Assembly: GCF_003574465.1 (NCBI RefSeq)
Contig: NZ_QOWC01000014.1
Coordinates: forward strand, 1 to 64,000
DNA: 64,000 nt
Origin: Methylobacterium crusticola
GTDB taxonomy: Bacteria; Pseudomonadota; Alphaproteobacteria; Rhizobiales; Beijerinckiaceae
Reading direction: 5' to 3'
Shown here: positions 41,973 through 51,134 of the stretch, in pieces
Position numbering within the stretch: the stretch's first letter is position 1
Layout: every line of letters begins with the position of its first letter
The notes under the pieces: model-generated
What the model was told of the DNA's origin: nothing
The model's database searches: none
What the model saw: the letters and a program-made list of their open reading frames with translations, nothing else
Program-made: the position numbers and the translations under genes

Positions 41973-42479
41973 ATGGGCCGCACGCAGCTTTTCCGCACCG
42001 AGCTCTCGCAGACCTACGACGACGGCGAATTGCAGCTCGCCCGCGGGCTCGGCTACGCCGGCGAGGAGTTCGATCGGGTGCACGTCGTGCGCCAGCACGG
42101 CCTCGCCTCGCACGCCCCGAAGGGCTCGCACGGGGTCGGGATCGCGGGCGCCGGCGAGCGCGGCCTCGTCGCCTTCCTCGGCCTCGAGCACCAGGACAAG
42201 CGGCCCAAAAACCTCGCCGAGGGCAACACCACCCTCTACGACGCCAAGGGCAACGCGACCCGGATGCTCGGCGACGACGGGGTCTGGCACGACGCCGGCG
42301 ACCGCGCTCAGAAGATGACGGGCAAGACCATCACGCTCACCGGCACCGACAGGCTCGTGCTCAAGGTCGGCTCGACGACGGTCACGATCACCCCGGGCCG
42401 CGTCGACCTCGGGGGCGAGGGCGGCTCGGCCGTGATGACGCAGGCCGGCCCCTCCTCGATCGTCTTCGCCAAGGTCTGA
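41973..42479 (+). CDS. Baseplate spike protein, Mu gp45-like
   Basis: A 168-residue protein with an OB-fold-like start (FRTELSQTYDDGELQLARGLGYAGEEFDRVHVVRQHG) and an ending of short beta repeats (GKTITLTGTDRLVLKVGSTTVTITPGRVDLG) that form the beta-helical needle. It punctures the outer membrane. Confidence 0.88.
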   Translation: MGRTQLFRTELSQTYDDGELQLARGLGYAGEEFDRVHVVRQHGLASHAPKGSHGVGIAGAGERGLVAFLGLEHQDKRPKNLAEGNTTLYDAKGNATRMLGDDGVWHDAGDRAQKMTGKTITLTGTDRLVLKVGSTTVTITPGRVDLGGEGGSAVMTQAGPSSIVFAKV

Positions 42480-42483
42480 CCCC

Positions 42484-43020
42484 ATGCAGCTCACGCTCAC
42501 GCCGCTCGCCGACGAGGGCGTCACGGTGCTGCCGCCCGACATCGTCTGGAACGGCGTCGTCGGCGACTTCGCCCTGGCGACCACGCCCGAGGACGGCGCC
42601 GCCGGCGGCCTCGTCGCGGCCAACCCGTTGCGGACCGCGGTCCTCCTCCTCCTGTTCACCGACGCCCGGGTCGAGGCGGCCGAGCTGCGGTTCGAGCACC
42701 GGGGCGACCGCCGCGGCTGGCCGGGCGACGGCTTCGACGTCGACACGGCCGCCGGCGAGGCCCCGCTCGGGTCGAAACTCTGGCTGTTTCGCCGCCACGA
42801 GCTCACCGACCTGACCGCCCGCGAGGTCGCGGCCGAGGCCGAGCGCGCGCTGCAACCCCTGGTCAAGCAGGGGGCCGCCGCGCGCGTCACCGTCGCCGCC
42901 ACCGCCGACAAGGTCGCGGGCCGCATCAATCTCAGCGTCGGGGTCTACGGCCGCGACGGCCGCAGCGTCTACGCCGACCAGTTCGACCTCTTATGGAAGC
43001 GAGCCGATGGCCGGTTATAG
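42484..43020 (+). CDS. Baseplate wedge protein, Mu gp46-like
   Basis: A 178-residue protein of the gp46/gpW(25)-type: it has ATTPEDGAAGGLVAANPLRTAVLLLLFTDARV and a C-terminal VTVAATADKVAGRINLSVGVYGRDG. It links the hub to the wedge. The gene overlaps the start of the gp47-like gene by 14 bases. Confidence 0.85.
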   Translation: MQLTLTPLADEGVTVLPPDIVWNGVVGDFALATTPEDGAAGGLVAANPLRTAVLLLLFTDARVEAAELRFEHRGDRRGWPGDGFDVDTAAGEAPLGSKLWLFRRHELTDLTAREVAAEAERALQPLVKQGAAARVTVAATADKVAGRINLSVGVYGRDGRSVYADQFDLLWKRADGRL

Positions 43021-44119
43021 CATCCGCGCACTTGCCGACCTGTCCCGCGCCGCCCGCTCCTACTTCACGGGAGCGGCCGGCGGGGCCGTCGCGAGCGTCT
43101 GGGCCAACACCTTCACGGTGTTTGCCAAGGTGCTCGGGCTCCTGACCTATGAGCACGAGCTGCGCCGGCGCTGGCTGTCTCGCCAGATCTTCGCCTCGAC
43201 CGCCGACGAGCTCTGGCTCGCCCGGCACGCGTTCGAGCTCGGCCTAGCGCAGGGCGCCGGGGTCGCGGCGCTCGGCAGCGTCACGGCGGCCGCCACCCCG
43301 GGCCTCGCGATCCCGGCCGGCCTCACCTTCGTGCGCGACGACGGCCTGACCTACACGACCCTCGCGCGCGCGATCGCCGCCGGGCCCACCGTGACCCTCT
43401 ACGTCGAGGCGGACGCGGTCGGGGAGGCCGGCAACGCGCCGGCCGGCACGGTGCTCGCCCTCTCGCCCGACACGGCCGCGCCCGACGGGCTCGGCGCCGG
43501 CGGCACGGTCGACGCCGACGAGGATGGCGGCGGCCTCTCGGGCGGGGTCGACCCGGAGGACCTCGAGTCCCTGCGCGCCCGGGTGCTCGCCCGCAAGCGC
43601 GAGCCGCCCCACGGCGGCAGCGCCCGCGACTACGCGGCCTGGCTCGCCGCGGCACTGCCCGGGGTGGTGCGGGCCGTCTTCGTCGACGCCTACGCCAACG
43701 ACGCCCGCAGCGTCTGGGTCGTGTTCACGGTCGCCGACCAGCCCGACGGCATCCCGAGCGCCGGGCAGGTCACGATCGCGCAGGCCTACCTCGACGACCC
43801 GGTGCGCCGCCCCGTCACCGCCCGGGTCTTCGTCGCCGCGCCCGCCCCAGTCGCGGTGTCGGTCGCGATCGGCGGGCTCACGCCCGACACGCCGGACATT
43901 CGCGCCGCCATCGCGGCCGAGCTCGCGGCCGTCTTCGTCGACCGCGCCGAGCCCGGCCGGCCGACGCTCGGCCCCTTCGTCCTCTCGGCCTCCTGGCTCA
44001 ACGAAGCGGTGAGCCGGGCGACCGGCGAGGATCGCCACCGCCTCGTCAGCCCGTCCGGCGACCTCACCTTCGGGGCCGGCCAATACCCCGTCCTCGGGGC
44101 CGTGTCCTACGTCCCGTGA
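43007..44119 (+). CDS. Baseplate J-like protein (Mu gp47)
   Basis: A 370-residue wedge protein. Typical elements are AAGGAVASVWANTFTVFAKVLGLLTYEHELRRRW, SRQIFASTADELWLARHAFELGL, GGLSGGVDPEDLESLRARVLARKREPPHGGSARDY and PGVVRAVFVDAYANDARSVWVVF. It follows gp46 as in Mu. Confidence 0.92.
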   Translation: MAGYSIRALADLSRAARSYFTGAAGGAVASVWANTFTVFAKVLGLLTYEHELRRRWLSRQIFASTADELWLARHAFELGLAQGAGVAALGSVTAAATPGLAIPAGLTFVRDDGLTYTTLARAIAAGPTVTLYVEADAVGEAGNAPAGTVLALSPDTAAPDGLGAGGTVDADEDGGGLSGGVDPEDLESLRARVLARKREPPHGGSARDYAAWLAAALPGVVRAVFVDAYANDARSVWVVFTVADQPDGIPSAGQVTIAQAYLDDPVRRPVTARVFVAAPAPVAVSVAIGGLTPDTPDIRAAIAAELAAVFVDRAEPGRPTLGPFVLSASWLNEAVSRATGEDRHRLVSPSGDLTFGAGQYPVLGAVSYVP

Positions 44120-44126
44120 GGCGCTA

Positions 44127-45089
44127 ATGCTGATCCGCCTGAGCACCGACGGCCGCGGCTACACCGGCGACACGACGGCGCTCACCGCCGATGCGACGCT
44201 GCTCACGGTCGGGGCTCCGTCGATCCGCTTCATCCGCGCCGACGCCGTCCTGCCCACCGTCGACGGGCCGCTGCCGACGGCCGACACCGACGCCGGCGGG
44301 GGCGTTCCGCCGGGGTGGCCCTGCGCCCGGCTCGCCGACGCGCCGCCCTCGGTCGTCGACGCGCAGGCCGCCCCGACCGCAGATCAGATCCTGCCGCAGA
44401 TCGCCGGCGCGCTCACGCCGCGCGGGCCGGCCTGGGGCGCCGACGAGGCCGGCGACGGGCGCGGCGCCTCGCCCGTCATGCGCCGGGTCTGGTCGGCGCT
44501 CGCGGCGTGGGTGGCGGACCTCAACGCTACCGAATGGACGCTCGCCACGCAGGCGTTGCCCTCGGCCATCACCTACAGCCTGCCCGAGTGGGAGGCCGAG
44601 TTCGGCCTGCCCGACCCGTGCTTTCAGGGGGGGTCGGGCGCGGCGGCCCGGGTCGGGGCGGTGCGGGCCCGCTTCGCCGCGCTCGGGGGCGCCTCCCCGG
44701 CCTACTTCGTCTGTCTGGCCGCCTCGATCGGGTACGACATCACGATCGAGGAGCCGACGCAGTTCCTCTGCGACGTCTCCGAGGTCGTCGAGGAGGGCCT
44801 GACGGAGACCTGGTTTCTCGTCGACGACGGCGCGATCGACGACACACCGCTCGAGGGCTTCCTGCTCAACCCCGACGTCGAGGACGCCGATCCGCTCTCC
44901 GACGAGATGCAGTGGAAATACTGGATCGTGCATGTGCGCGCGGCCGGCGAGACCTGGTTCCGGGTCGACGAGGGCGAGCTCGACCTCGATCCCCTCGAGG
45001 GCTTCGACATCGCCGCGGACCTCGAGTGCCTGCTCGGCCGCTACGCCCCGCAGCACACGCGGTTGCTGTTTAATTATTCCGTAACGTAA
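44127..45089 (+). CDS. Tail protein, Mu gp48/YmfQ-like (DUF2313)
   Basis: A 320-residue protein. The middle (VWSALAAWVADLNATEWTLATQALPSAITYSLPEWEAEFGLPD) and the end (CLLGRYAPQHTRLLFNYSV) match DUF2313 wedge proteins that connect the fibres. An internal acidic duplication is visible: TWFLVDDGAIDDTPLEGFLLN and TWFRVDEGELDLDPLEGFDIA, which share about half their positions and lie some 45 residues apart. Confidence 0.88.
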   Translation: MLIRLSTDGRGYTGDTTALTADATLLTVGAPSIRFIRADAVLPTVDGPLPTADTDAGGGVPPGWPCARLADAPPSVVDAQAAPTADQILPQIAGALTPRGPAWGADEAGDGRGASPVMRRVWSALAAWVADLNATEWTLATQALPSAITYSLPEWEAEFGLPDPCFQGGSGAAARVGAVRARFAALGGASPAYFVCLAASIGYDITIEEPTQFLCDVSEVVEEGLTETWFLVDDGAIDDTPLEGFLLNPDVEDADPLSDEMQWKYWIVHVRAAGETWFRVDEGELDLDPLEGFDIAADLECLLGRYAPQHTRLLFNYSVT

Positions 45090-45171
45090 GCCACCCGCCG
45101 CCCTCGCCCACCGCCCCGGCCGCCCCCGCGCGCCGGGCGCGGCCGCGCGCCTGAACCTCACGGGATCCGCC

Positions 45172-46116
45172 ATGCTCTACAATCCCCCGTCCGGCTCGAT
45201 CGACCCGAACGCCCCGTACATCGGCAAGAACACGACCGCCGGCACGCAGGGTTCGAAGGTGCCGCGCGGCGCCGTCGAGTTCCCGCAGCGCGAGATCGTC
45301 AACGTCATCCTCGCCTCGGGCCAGGATCCGAGCAACGCCGACTTGCAGCAACTGCTCAAGGCGATCCGCTGGCTGATCCAGAACGCCTACAACGACCCGA
45401 CCGTGCAGGCGGCCGTGATCAACCTGATCACGAACAACTATGCGCGGGGCTCCTACATCGGGCGCCAGATCTTCGCCAACCCCGGCACGGTCGCCTACAC
45501 GCCGACCCCGGGCACGAAGTCGGTGCGCGTGACGGTGCACGGCGGCGGCGCGGGCGGCGGCGGCGCCGACCCGACGAGCTCCGGGCAGTTTAGCGCGGGC
45601 GGCGGCGGCGGCGCTGGCGGCATCGCGATCAGCCGGATCACCAGCGGTTTTGCGGGCGCGCTGGTCACGGTCGGTGCGGCCGGCGCCGGCGGCGTCAATC
45701 CGATCGGCATCGCGCCTTTCACCCGCGACGGCGGCAACGGCGGCGACTCGTCCTTCGGCGCCTTCCTGTCGGCCACGGGCGGCGGCGGCGCCCGCGGCGG
45801 CGCGGCCGGCACGTTCGTGAACGTCCAGGCCGGCGGCGGCGGCGGCGTCGGGATCGGCGGCAGCGAGCTCAACCTGCCGGGCGCCCCCGGCATGTACTCC
45901 ACCGCCTGCGACCCCGGCAACGCGGCGTCGGGCTTCGGCGGCATCTCGATCCTCTACGGCCGCGGCGGCAACCCGATCTATTCCGGCGGCGGCGCGGGCG
46001 AGGCCTCGCAGGCCTACGGCGCGGGCGGCTCGGGCGCGTCCAACGGGGCCAGCGCCCCGGCCCGCCAGGGCGGCGCCGGCCGAGGCGGCATCGTCCTGGT
46101 CGACGAGTTCGCCTGA
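45172..46116 (+). CDS. Glycine-rich tail fibre protein
   Basis: A 314-residue protein. The N-terminal part (VEFPQREIVNVILASGQDPSNADLQQLLKAIRWL) resembles tail-fibre base domains. From about residue 120 on it is dominated by Gly repeats (GGGAGGGGAD, GGGGGAGGIAIS, GGGGARGG), as in Gly-rich adhesins that form polyglycine helices at fibre tips. It is probably receptor-binding. The Gly-rich part is prone to repeat-length change. Confidence 0.8.
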   Translation: MLYNPPSGSIDPNAPYIGKNTTAGTQGSKVPRGAVEFPQREIVNVILASGQDPSNADLQQLLKAIRWLIQNAYNDPTVQAAVINLITNNYARGSYIGRQIFANPGTVAYTPTPGTKSVRVTVHGGGAGGGGADPTSSGQFSAGGGGGAGGIAISRITSGFAGALVTVGAAGAGGVNPIGIAPFTRDGGNGGDSSFGAFLSATGGGGARGGAAGTFVNVQAGGGGGVGIGGSELNLPGAPGMYSTACDPGNAASGFGGISILYGRGGNPIYSGGGAGEASQAYGAGGSGASNGASAPARQGGAGRGGIVLVDEFA

Positions 46117-46158
46117 GCCGCCCTCCCTTCCCGCACCCCGCTACAGGTGACCCCCCTC

Positions 46159-46689
46159 ATGACCGAATATCTGCTGGTCGACGCCGACGGCGTCGCCGTC
46201 GCCCGCGCCGCCTTCGAGGCCGGCCAGGCCCCCGAGGACCTGTTCCACCCGGAGCTCGCGGCGCGCTACCACGCCCGCGGCGCGGCCGACCTCGGCTGGC
46301 GCTGGGACGGCGCGGCGTTCGTGCCGCCCGCCCCGCCGAGGCCGGCCGAGCTCCTCGCCTACGCCGCGGCGCGGCGCTTCGCGGTCGAGACTGGCGGTCT
46401 CGTCATCGGCGGCACGCCCTTCGCCACCGACGACCGGGCCAAGACCATGCTGCTCGGCGCGCGCGCCGCGGCGCAGGCCGACCCGGCCTTCGTGACGACC
46501 TGGTTTGCCGCCGACGGCACGACCCACGAGCTCGGGGCCGCCGACCTGGTCGCGATCTCGACCGCGGTGCTCGGCCACGTCAGCGCGTGCTTCGCGACCT
46601 ACGCGCAGGTCGCCGCCGGGATCCAGGCGAGCCCGCCCACGGTCGCGACCTACGCGGCGGTCGACACGGCCTTCGCCGCCCTCGCGTGA
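46159..46689 (+). CDS. Tail fibre-associated protein (DUF4376-like)
   Basis: A 176-residue protein from ATG 46159 (AGGTGA upstream). The C-terminal AARRFAVETGGLVIGGTPFATDDRAKTMLLGARAA and HVSACFATYAQV match the DUF4376 domain found with tail fibres, probably a chaperone or shaft attachment part. A second DUF4376-like gene lies at 50227. Confidence 0.78.
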   Translation: MTEYLLVDADGVAVARAAFEAGQAPEDLFHPELAARYHARGAADLGWRWDGAAFVPPAPPRPAELLAYAAARRFAVETGGLVIGGTPFATDDRAKTMLLGARAAAQADPAFVTTWFAADGTTHELGAADLVAISTAVLGHVSACFATYAQVAAGIQASPPTVATYAAVDTAFAALA

Positions 46690-46729
46690 CGGGGCCCGCC
46701 GCCGCGCCCTCTGCCGTCCGGAGCCCCGC

Positions 46730-47188
46730 ATGGATCTCGAGACCATCAACAACGGCCGGATCGCCAACGACGGCACCGGCGACACCCCGCGCGATGCCTG
46801 GGGCAAGCAGAACCGGAACAACGCCAAGCTAAAGGCGGCAGCCCAGACTGCGCTCGACGCCGCCGGCGCTGTGGTGGGCGGAGCGGCGGCCGCAACTGCT
46901 GCGGCCGCGGCCGCCCAGGCGGTGCTCAACGGCGGCGTCGTGCCGGCCAGCATGGCGCCCCGGCGGTTGCAGTTCCTCGACGCCCTCGAGGCCTCCGGCG
47001 CCGGCCGGGTCGCCACCCTCGCGGCGGCCGTGCCCTCCGATCCGGGCGACCCGGTCAACCGGGCCTACCAGCACACCCTGTTCGTCACCGCTTCGTGCCG
47101 GCTCGCCGTCTTCGCCCGCGCGACGCTCGGGCTCACCGACGCGGCCTTCGCGGCGATCCTCGACGCGGCCCGCACCCTTCAGGACTGA
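46730..47188 (+). CDS. Tail fibre-like protein with ANDGTGD motif
   Basis: A 152-residue protein from ATG 46730. The start, INNGRIANDGTGDTPRDAWGKQN, is the short repeat that caps many phage fibre N-termini, also present in the tailspike at 48647. An Ala-rich helical section and a C-terminal helix follow. It may anchor other fibres to the baseplate. Confidence 0.65.
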   Translation: MDLETINNGRIANDGTGDTPRDAWGKQNRNNAKLKAAAQTALDAAGAVVGGAAAATAAAAAAQAVLNGGVVPASMAPRRLQFLDALEASGAGRVATLAAAVPSDPGDPVNRAYQHTLFVTASCRLAVFARATLGLTDAAFAAILDAARTLQD

Positions 47189-47192
47189 CCCC

Positions 47193-48551
47193 ATGCTGCG
47201 CCACGTGCTCCTCGCCCTCGCGATCCTCACCGCTCCGGCGGCGGCGCAGACCTTCGCACTGCCCGAGATCGGCCTACAGGCCTCGGGCGCCTGCCGGCAG
47301 CTCGCCGTGCGCGATCGCGTCAGCACCGCCATGGTGCCGATCGGCTGCCTCGACGTGGTCGGCCCGGGCTTCCGGCTGACCCCGAGCGGCCTGGCGATGA
47401 GCGCCCTGCCGCCGCTCGACACCTCGAGCGCGAGCCGCCTGACCGGCAGGCACAACCCGCCCAACGCCGTCATGCTCGGCGGGGGCAACCGGATCTCGTT
47501 CTGCCCGACCCTGTCCTGCGTCGACAATCCGTCGACCGATCACCAGCGCGCGACGGCCCTGATCTCGGCCGAGACGCAGGATGACGGGCATTCCGAGGAG
47601 CAGACGCTCGCGGTGCTGACCACCGTCAGGACCGGCTATGCCCGGCCCTGGCTGACGAGCACGGCCTACGCGCTCGGCGACAACGTCTCGATGCAGGACG
47701 GCCGCAACAGCGTCTACCGCGTCGTGCAGGCCGGCACCTCGGCCGCCTCCGGCTCGGGCCCGAGCGGCAAGGGCTCCTCGATCGTCGACGGGTCGGTGCG
47801 CTGGGCCTGGATCAACGATGCCGCGATCAACGCCAAGGCGGGCATCTATAACGAGACGCAGATCGTCGCCGGGGGCGGCGCGACCTGGGGTCAGGCGAAC
47901 AACGTCCACCTCCGGCCCGGCGCGATCCCCACATTCGCGGCCAATACCGAGCTCGATTTCGCGAACGACAGCGGGACCGACTGCGCCATCGGCGTGTCCA
48001 ACTGCCTCGGCCTCTGGCTGCAAATGGTGGGCAGCAACAAGTCGACGGCCGGCGCCCTGATCTCGTCCTCGAACACGACCAACGCGGCGGCCGTCTGGGG
48101 GCTGCGTCTCGCCGGGAGCAAGCTCGCCGAGGACTCGAGCTTGCAGATCGACACCAGCGGCGTGCGCGCGATCGGCATCGGCACTTTCTCGCCCGGCGTC
48201 TACTCGGGCGCGGCGATCGAGATCCAGGGCCAGGCGCAGGCCGGCATCGGCATCGGCGGCACCAAGACGATCGCCGGCATCCTGGACGCCTCGACCTCCG
48301 CGAACGGCATCGCGCTCAACGGCGTCTACAGCGGCGCGCAGATCGTGGGCACGGGCTGGTCGGTCAGCCCGAGCGGCAACGTCGCCGCCCAGAGCGTCAC
48401 GGTCTCCGGCAACCTCTACGTGCCGGCGCCGATCGTGCCGGCGACGGCGTCGACGGGCTGCGCGAAAGGCCAGATCAGCTACGACGCAAGTTTCGCCTAC
48501 GTCTGCGTCGCCACGAATACCTGGAAACGCGCTGCCCTGAGCTCCTGGTAG
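47193..48551 (+). CDS. Tail-associated protein with signal-peptide-like N-terminus
   Basis: A 452-residue protein. The first 19 residues (MLRHVLLALAILTAPAAAQ) look like a Sec signal peptide with an A-x-A site, odd for a virion protein. The rest is rich in Ser, Gly, Ala and Thr and beta-type turns (NRISFCPTLSCVDNP, then GIGTFSPGVYSGAAIEIQGQAQAGIGIGG), like a fibre or a secreted adhesin. The final CAKGQISYDASFAYVCVATNTWKRAAL is common at fibre ends. It lies five bases after the previous gene. Confidence 0.65.
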   Translation: MLRHVLLALAILTAPAAAQTFALPEIGLQASGACRQLAVRDRVSTAMVPIGCLDVVGPGFRLTPSGLAMSALPPLDTSSASRLTGRHNPPNAVMLGGGNRISFCPTLSCVDNPSTDHQRATALISAETQDDGHSEEQTLAVLTTVRTGYARPWLTSTAYALGDNVSMQDGRNSVYRVVQAGTSAASGSGPSGKGSSIVDGSVRWAWINDAAINAKAGIYNETQIVAGGGATWGQANNVHLRPGAIPTFAANTELDFANDSGTDCAIGVSNCLGLWLQMVGSNKSTAGALISSSNTTNAAAVWGLRLAGSKLAEDSSLQIDTSGVRAIGIGTFSPGVYSGAAIEIQGQAQAGIGIGGTKTIAGILDASTSANGIALNGVYSGAQIVGTGWSVSPSGNVAAQSVTVSGNLYVPAPIVPATASTGCAKGQISYDASFAYVCVATNTWKRAALSSW

Positions 48552-48646
48552 GGCGCCAAGCCGCCGCGCCTCGTCTTCCCTGATCGCCGCACAATCCCAG
48601 GGCGCCCTCGAGCGCCCTGCCTCCCCTCGCGCGCCCGAGACCCAGC

Positions 48647-50218
48647 ATGGCATTCCCGCTCATCAACATCGGGTCGGCCGCCAACGACGGCACCGGCGAC
48701 GACCTGCGCACCGCGTTCGCCAAGGTCAACAGCTTCCTCGCGGCCTACGCGTCGCCCGACGGCCTCGCGACCGACATCGCCGCGGCGGCGAGCACGGCGC
48801 TCGACTCCGGCGTGACGCTCGCAAAGCGGATCAGCACCGGCACGGTTGCCCGGGCGCAGGTGCTCTCGGATTGGAACAGCAACCGTCCGCTGCATCTCAA
48901 CGACGTGATCAAGCCCGGGACCTACGGCGAAAGCGACAATCTCTGGTCGTCAATCAATGAGCTCGCGAACCGGGCGCGCGAGCGCAACACCAGCTTTGAG
49001 CTCCCGGCCGGCAAGTTCCTCTGTAATGGCGAGGTCGACCTCCAATTTACCGAGGTCGTCGGTGCGGGGTCGGGCATTTACGACACGACGACCGTTCATC
49101 GGCAGAACGCCGGAGATATGTTCGTCTCTCTCGGACACGTCGCCCGCCTGCGCCGGCTTCGCCTTCGTCACGAGGGCGTGTCGGGCAAGGCTCTGGCCCT
49201 CCGGAATGGCGACGCGCATCGGATCGACGACGTCGGCATTGACGGGTTGCACCCGGCGGCGACCGACAGTCTCATGACGTTCTTTGGGTCCAATTGTCGG
49301 TTCGACAATCTTTCCATTTCCAGCCTTCGGGCGGCTTCGTCTTATTGTCTCGAGTGCCTGAGCAGTGAAACGTCGGGTAATATCAACATCAACAATGTGA
49401 TTTCCGGCCTCTACATGGGCGGGACGAGCAGCGGTGTGCATGTCGGGTCGTCCGACGGCAGTCGCCGCCCGGAGGGCCTGCACTTCATCGCGCCTCAATC
49501 AGTGATCGTCGGCGGCCCGGCATTTACGGTCGGGGCAATCCTGCAACTGGTCATCGTCGCGCCGATGCTCGACCAGGTGAAGGGCTACGGCATCCTGATC
49601 AAGACCGAAGCGCCCTACGGCGTGTCATGCGTGCAGGTCATCGGCGGATGGATCGGCTCCTCGTCGGTGACGGACCCGAACGCGGTCGGCATCGGGATCG
49701 ACAACGGCTCTCCGATCGCCAGCGCCAACGTCGGCGGCGTCGTCGTCACCGGCGGCACGGGCCTGCGCTACCTGAAAACCGGCATCGATGTCATCGGCCA
49801 GACGCAAGACCTCACCGTCGACGATAGCGTGCAGTTCTCCGACCTTGCCTCGGGCATCTGCATCGATGCGCCAGACCTCAACTGGATCAAGACGCAACTG
49901 ACCGTCGGAAGTCGGATCAAGGTGCCGGCTGGGGCCCAATTGATCCGCAACAAAGCCACGGGCAGGGGCGGGCTTAAGAAGTCGCGCAAGACGTTCTCGA
50001 TCCCGACGAGCGGTTTCAGCGGCTATGTCGGAGGCGATCACGGCCTGGTCGCCCCGCCTGCGACTTTGACGGTCGGGTTCGACGTCGGGACGGCGACAAT
50101 GCAGCCGCCCGGAATACAGATGGCGACAAAGGATCTCAACAATGTCGTTCTGAATGCTCAGATAAACGGCATTGTCGCTCACGGAACCGGCACTGTAACC
50201 GTCGACATGGAAGTCTGA
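48647..50218 (+). CDS. Tailspike-like protein, beta-helix
   Basis: A 523-residue protein starting INIGSAANDGTGDDLRTAFAKVNSF, a fibre N-terminal cap. The body (about 120-470) has the repetitive strand-turn pattern of a pectate-lyase-like beta-helix (for example LRLRHEGVSGKALALRNGDAHRIDDVGIDGLH). Codon use from about 48960 on is visibly lower in GC than in the flanking genes, which suggests exchange of the receptor-binding part. It is likely a host-surface depolymerase or adhesin; no catalytic motif was identified. Confidence 0.72.
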   Translation: MAFPLINIGSAANDGTGDDLRTAFAKVNSFLAAYASPDGLATDIAAAASTALDSGVTLAKRISTGTVARAQVLSDWNSNRPLHLNDVIKPGTYGESDNLWSSINELANRARERNTSFELPAGKFLCNGEVDLQFTEVVGAGSGIYDTTTVHRQNAGDMFVSLGHVARLRRLRLRHEGVSGKALALRNGDAHRIDDVGIDGLHPAATDSLMTFFGSNCRFDNLSISSLRAASSYCLECLSSETSGNININNVISGLYMGGTSSGVHVGSSDGSRRPEGLHFIAPQSVIVGGPAFTVGAILQLVIVAPMLDQVKGYGILIKTEAPYGVSCVQVIGGWIGSSSVTDPNAVGIGIDNGSPIASANVGGVVVTGGTGLRYLKTGIDVIGQTQDLTVDDSVQFSDLASGICIDAPDLNWIKTQLTVGSRIKVPAGAQLIRNKATGRGGLKKSRKTFSIPTSGFSGYVGGDHGLVAPPATLTVGFDVGTATMQPPGIQMATKDLNNVVLNAQINGIVAHGTGTVTVDMEV

Positions 50219-50226
50219 GGCCAACC

Positions 50227-50733
50227 ATGACTTACGCCATCATCAGCCAGGACCGCGTCGTGGGGCTGGCTCCGACGGAGCCGGACCTCCCGCGCAGCAT
50301 CGAAGTGCAGGACGTCTCCGGCGTGCTGGGGATCGAAATCGGGTGGTCTCGGCAGGATGGGGCGTGGGTCGCTCCGGAGCTGCCCGCGGCCGACTTGGTT
50401 GCGCGGGCAGGCGCCCGGCGGCAGCGGGCCGAGAATGCCGGCGTGGCGTTCGCCGCTGCGGGCGGATCGCGCTGGCACTCCGATCGCGCGAGCGTCGCCC
50501 GCATGATGGCGGATCGGATCTCGGCGCTGACGGACGCCACCAGGACGGCGCTCTGGCACGACGCGGACGGCGCATCGCGTGCGCTCTCAGCCCGCGACGT
50601 GATGGCCGTTACGGACGCCATCAACGCCCATCTGCGCGCCTGCGCCGACGCCTACAAGGCCGCCGTGGACGGGATCGAGGCTGGCGCAATCAAGACCAGT
50701 GCGGGCATCGCCGCGGTCTCCTGGCCGGCCTGA
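50227..50733 (+). CDS. Second DUF4376-like tail fibre protein
   Basis: A 168-residue protein whose C-terminal half (ARRQRAENAGVAFAAAGGSRWHSDRASVARMMADRISAL, then AVTDAINAHLRACADAYKAAVDGI) follows the DUF4376 layout of the 46159 gene. It sits right after the beta-helix tailspike and may be its assembly partner. Confidence 0.7.
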   Translation: MTYAIISQDRVVGLAPTEPDLPRSIEVQDVSGVLGIEIGWSRQDGAWVAPELPAADLVARAGARRQRAENAGVAFAAAGGSRWHSDRASVARMMADRISALTDATRTALWHDADGASRALSARDVMAVTDAINAHLRACADAYKAAVDGIEAGAIKTSAGIAAVSWPA

Positions 50734-50818
50734 CGCGCCCTCCTCTCATCGCAGGAACGATCACGACCGCGGCGCCCCGCTGCCGCGGCCCTGACGCGCT
50801 CCCTCCCGCCCGTCCCGC

Positions 50819-50843
50819 GCCGCCCCTCCCGGGCGGCTTTTTT
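50819..50843 (+). terminator. Rho-independent terminator before the GH5-like module
   Basis: GCCGCCC (50819-50825), a 5-base loop, GGGCGGC (50831-50837) and six T. The following bases TGCCCGGAG form the next gene's ribosome-binding region. An almost identical terminator lies at 53752-53775. Confidence 0.8.
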
Positions 50844-50863
50844 GTGCCCGGAGCTCTCCCCTC

Positions 50864-51130
50864 ATGGCCACCGCCTCTTACGCCCCGACCGCCGACGACT
50901 GGACGGATGCCGGGACCACCCCGTGCTACGTCCAGGTGCTCAACACCGCGTGCGTGGCGTTCGTGATCGACACGAGCGCGCCCGCGAGCTCGGTGCCGGC
51001 CACTGCCGGGCATCAGCTCGGCGTGACCGGCGAGACCTCGGCCGACATCGGGCTTGCCGGTCAGCGCCTCTACCTGCGCTCGCTCTCGCTGCCGGCGAAC
51101 CTCGTCCCTGACGTGCGCGTGTCGAGGTAA
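50864..51130 (+). CDS. Small hypothetical tail-module protein
   Basis: An 88-residue protein with a beta-rich pattern (CYVQVLNTACVAFVIDTSAPASS, then QRLYLRSLSLPANLVPDVRVSR). It lies four bases before the GH5-like tailspike and after a terminator. It may be a small cap or attachment protein. No family recognised. Confidence 0.6.
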   Translation: MATASYAPTADDWTDAGTTPCYVQVLNTACVAFVIDTSAPASSVPATAGHQLGVTGETSADIGLAGQRLYLRSLSLPANLVPDVRVSR

Positions 51131-51134
51131 TCCC

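Noticed and set aside
48598-48619. An 8-bp-arm inverted repeat (CAGGGCGC and GCGCCCTG) between two fibre genes, as a terminator.
   Set aside because: No T tract follows, and short GC palindromes are frequent at this base composition.
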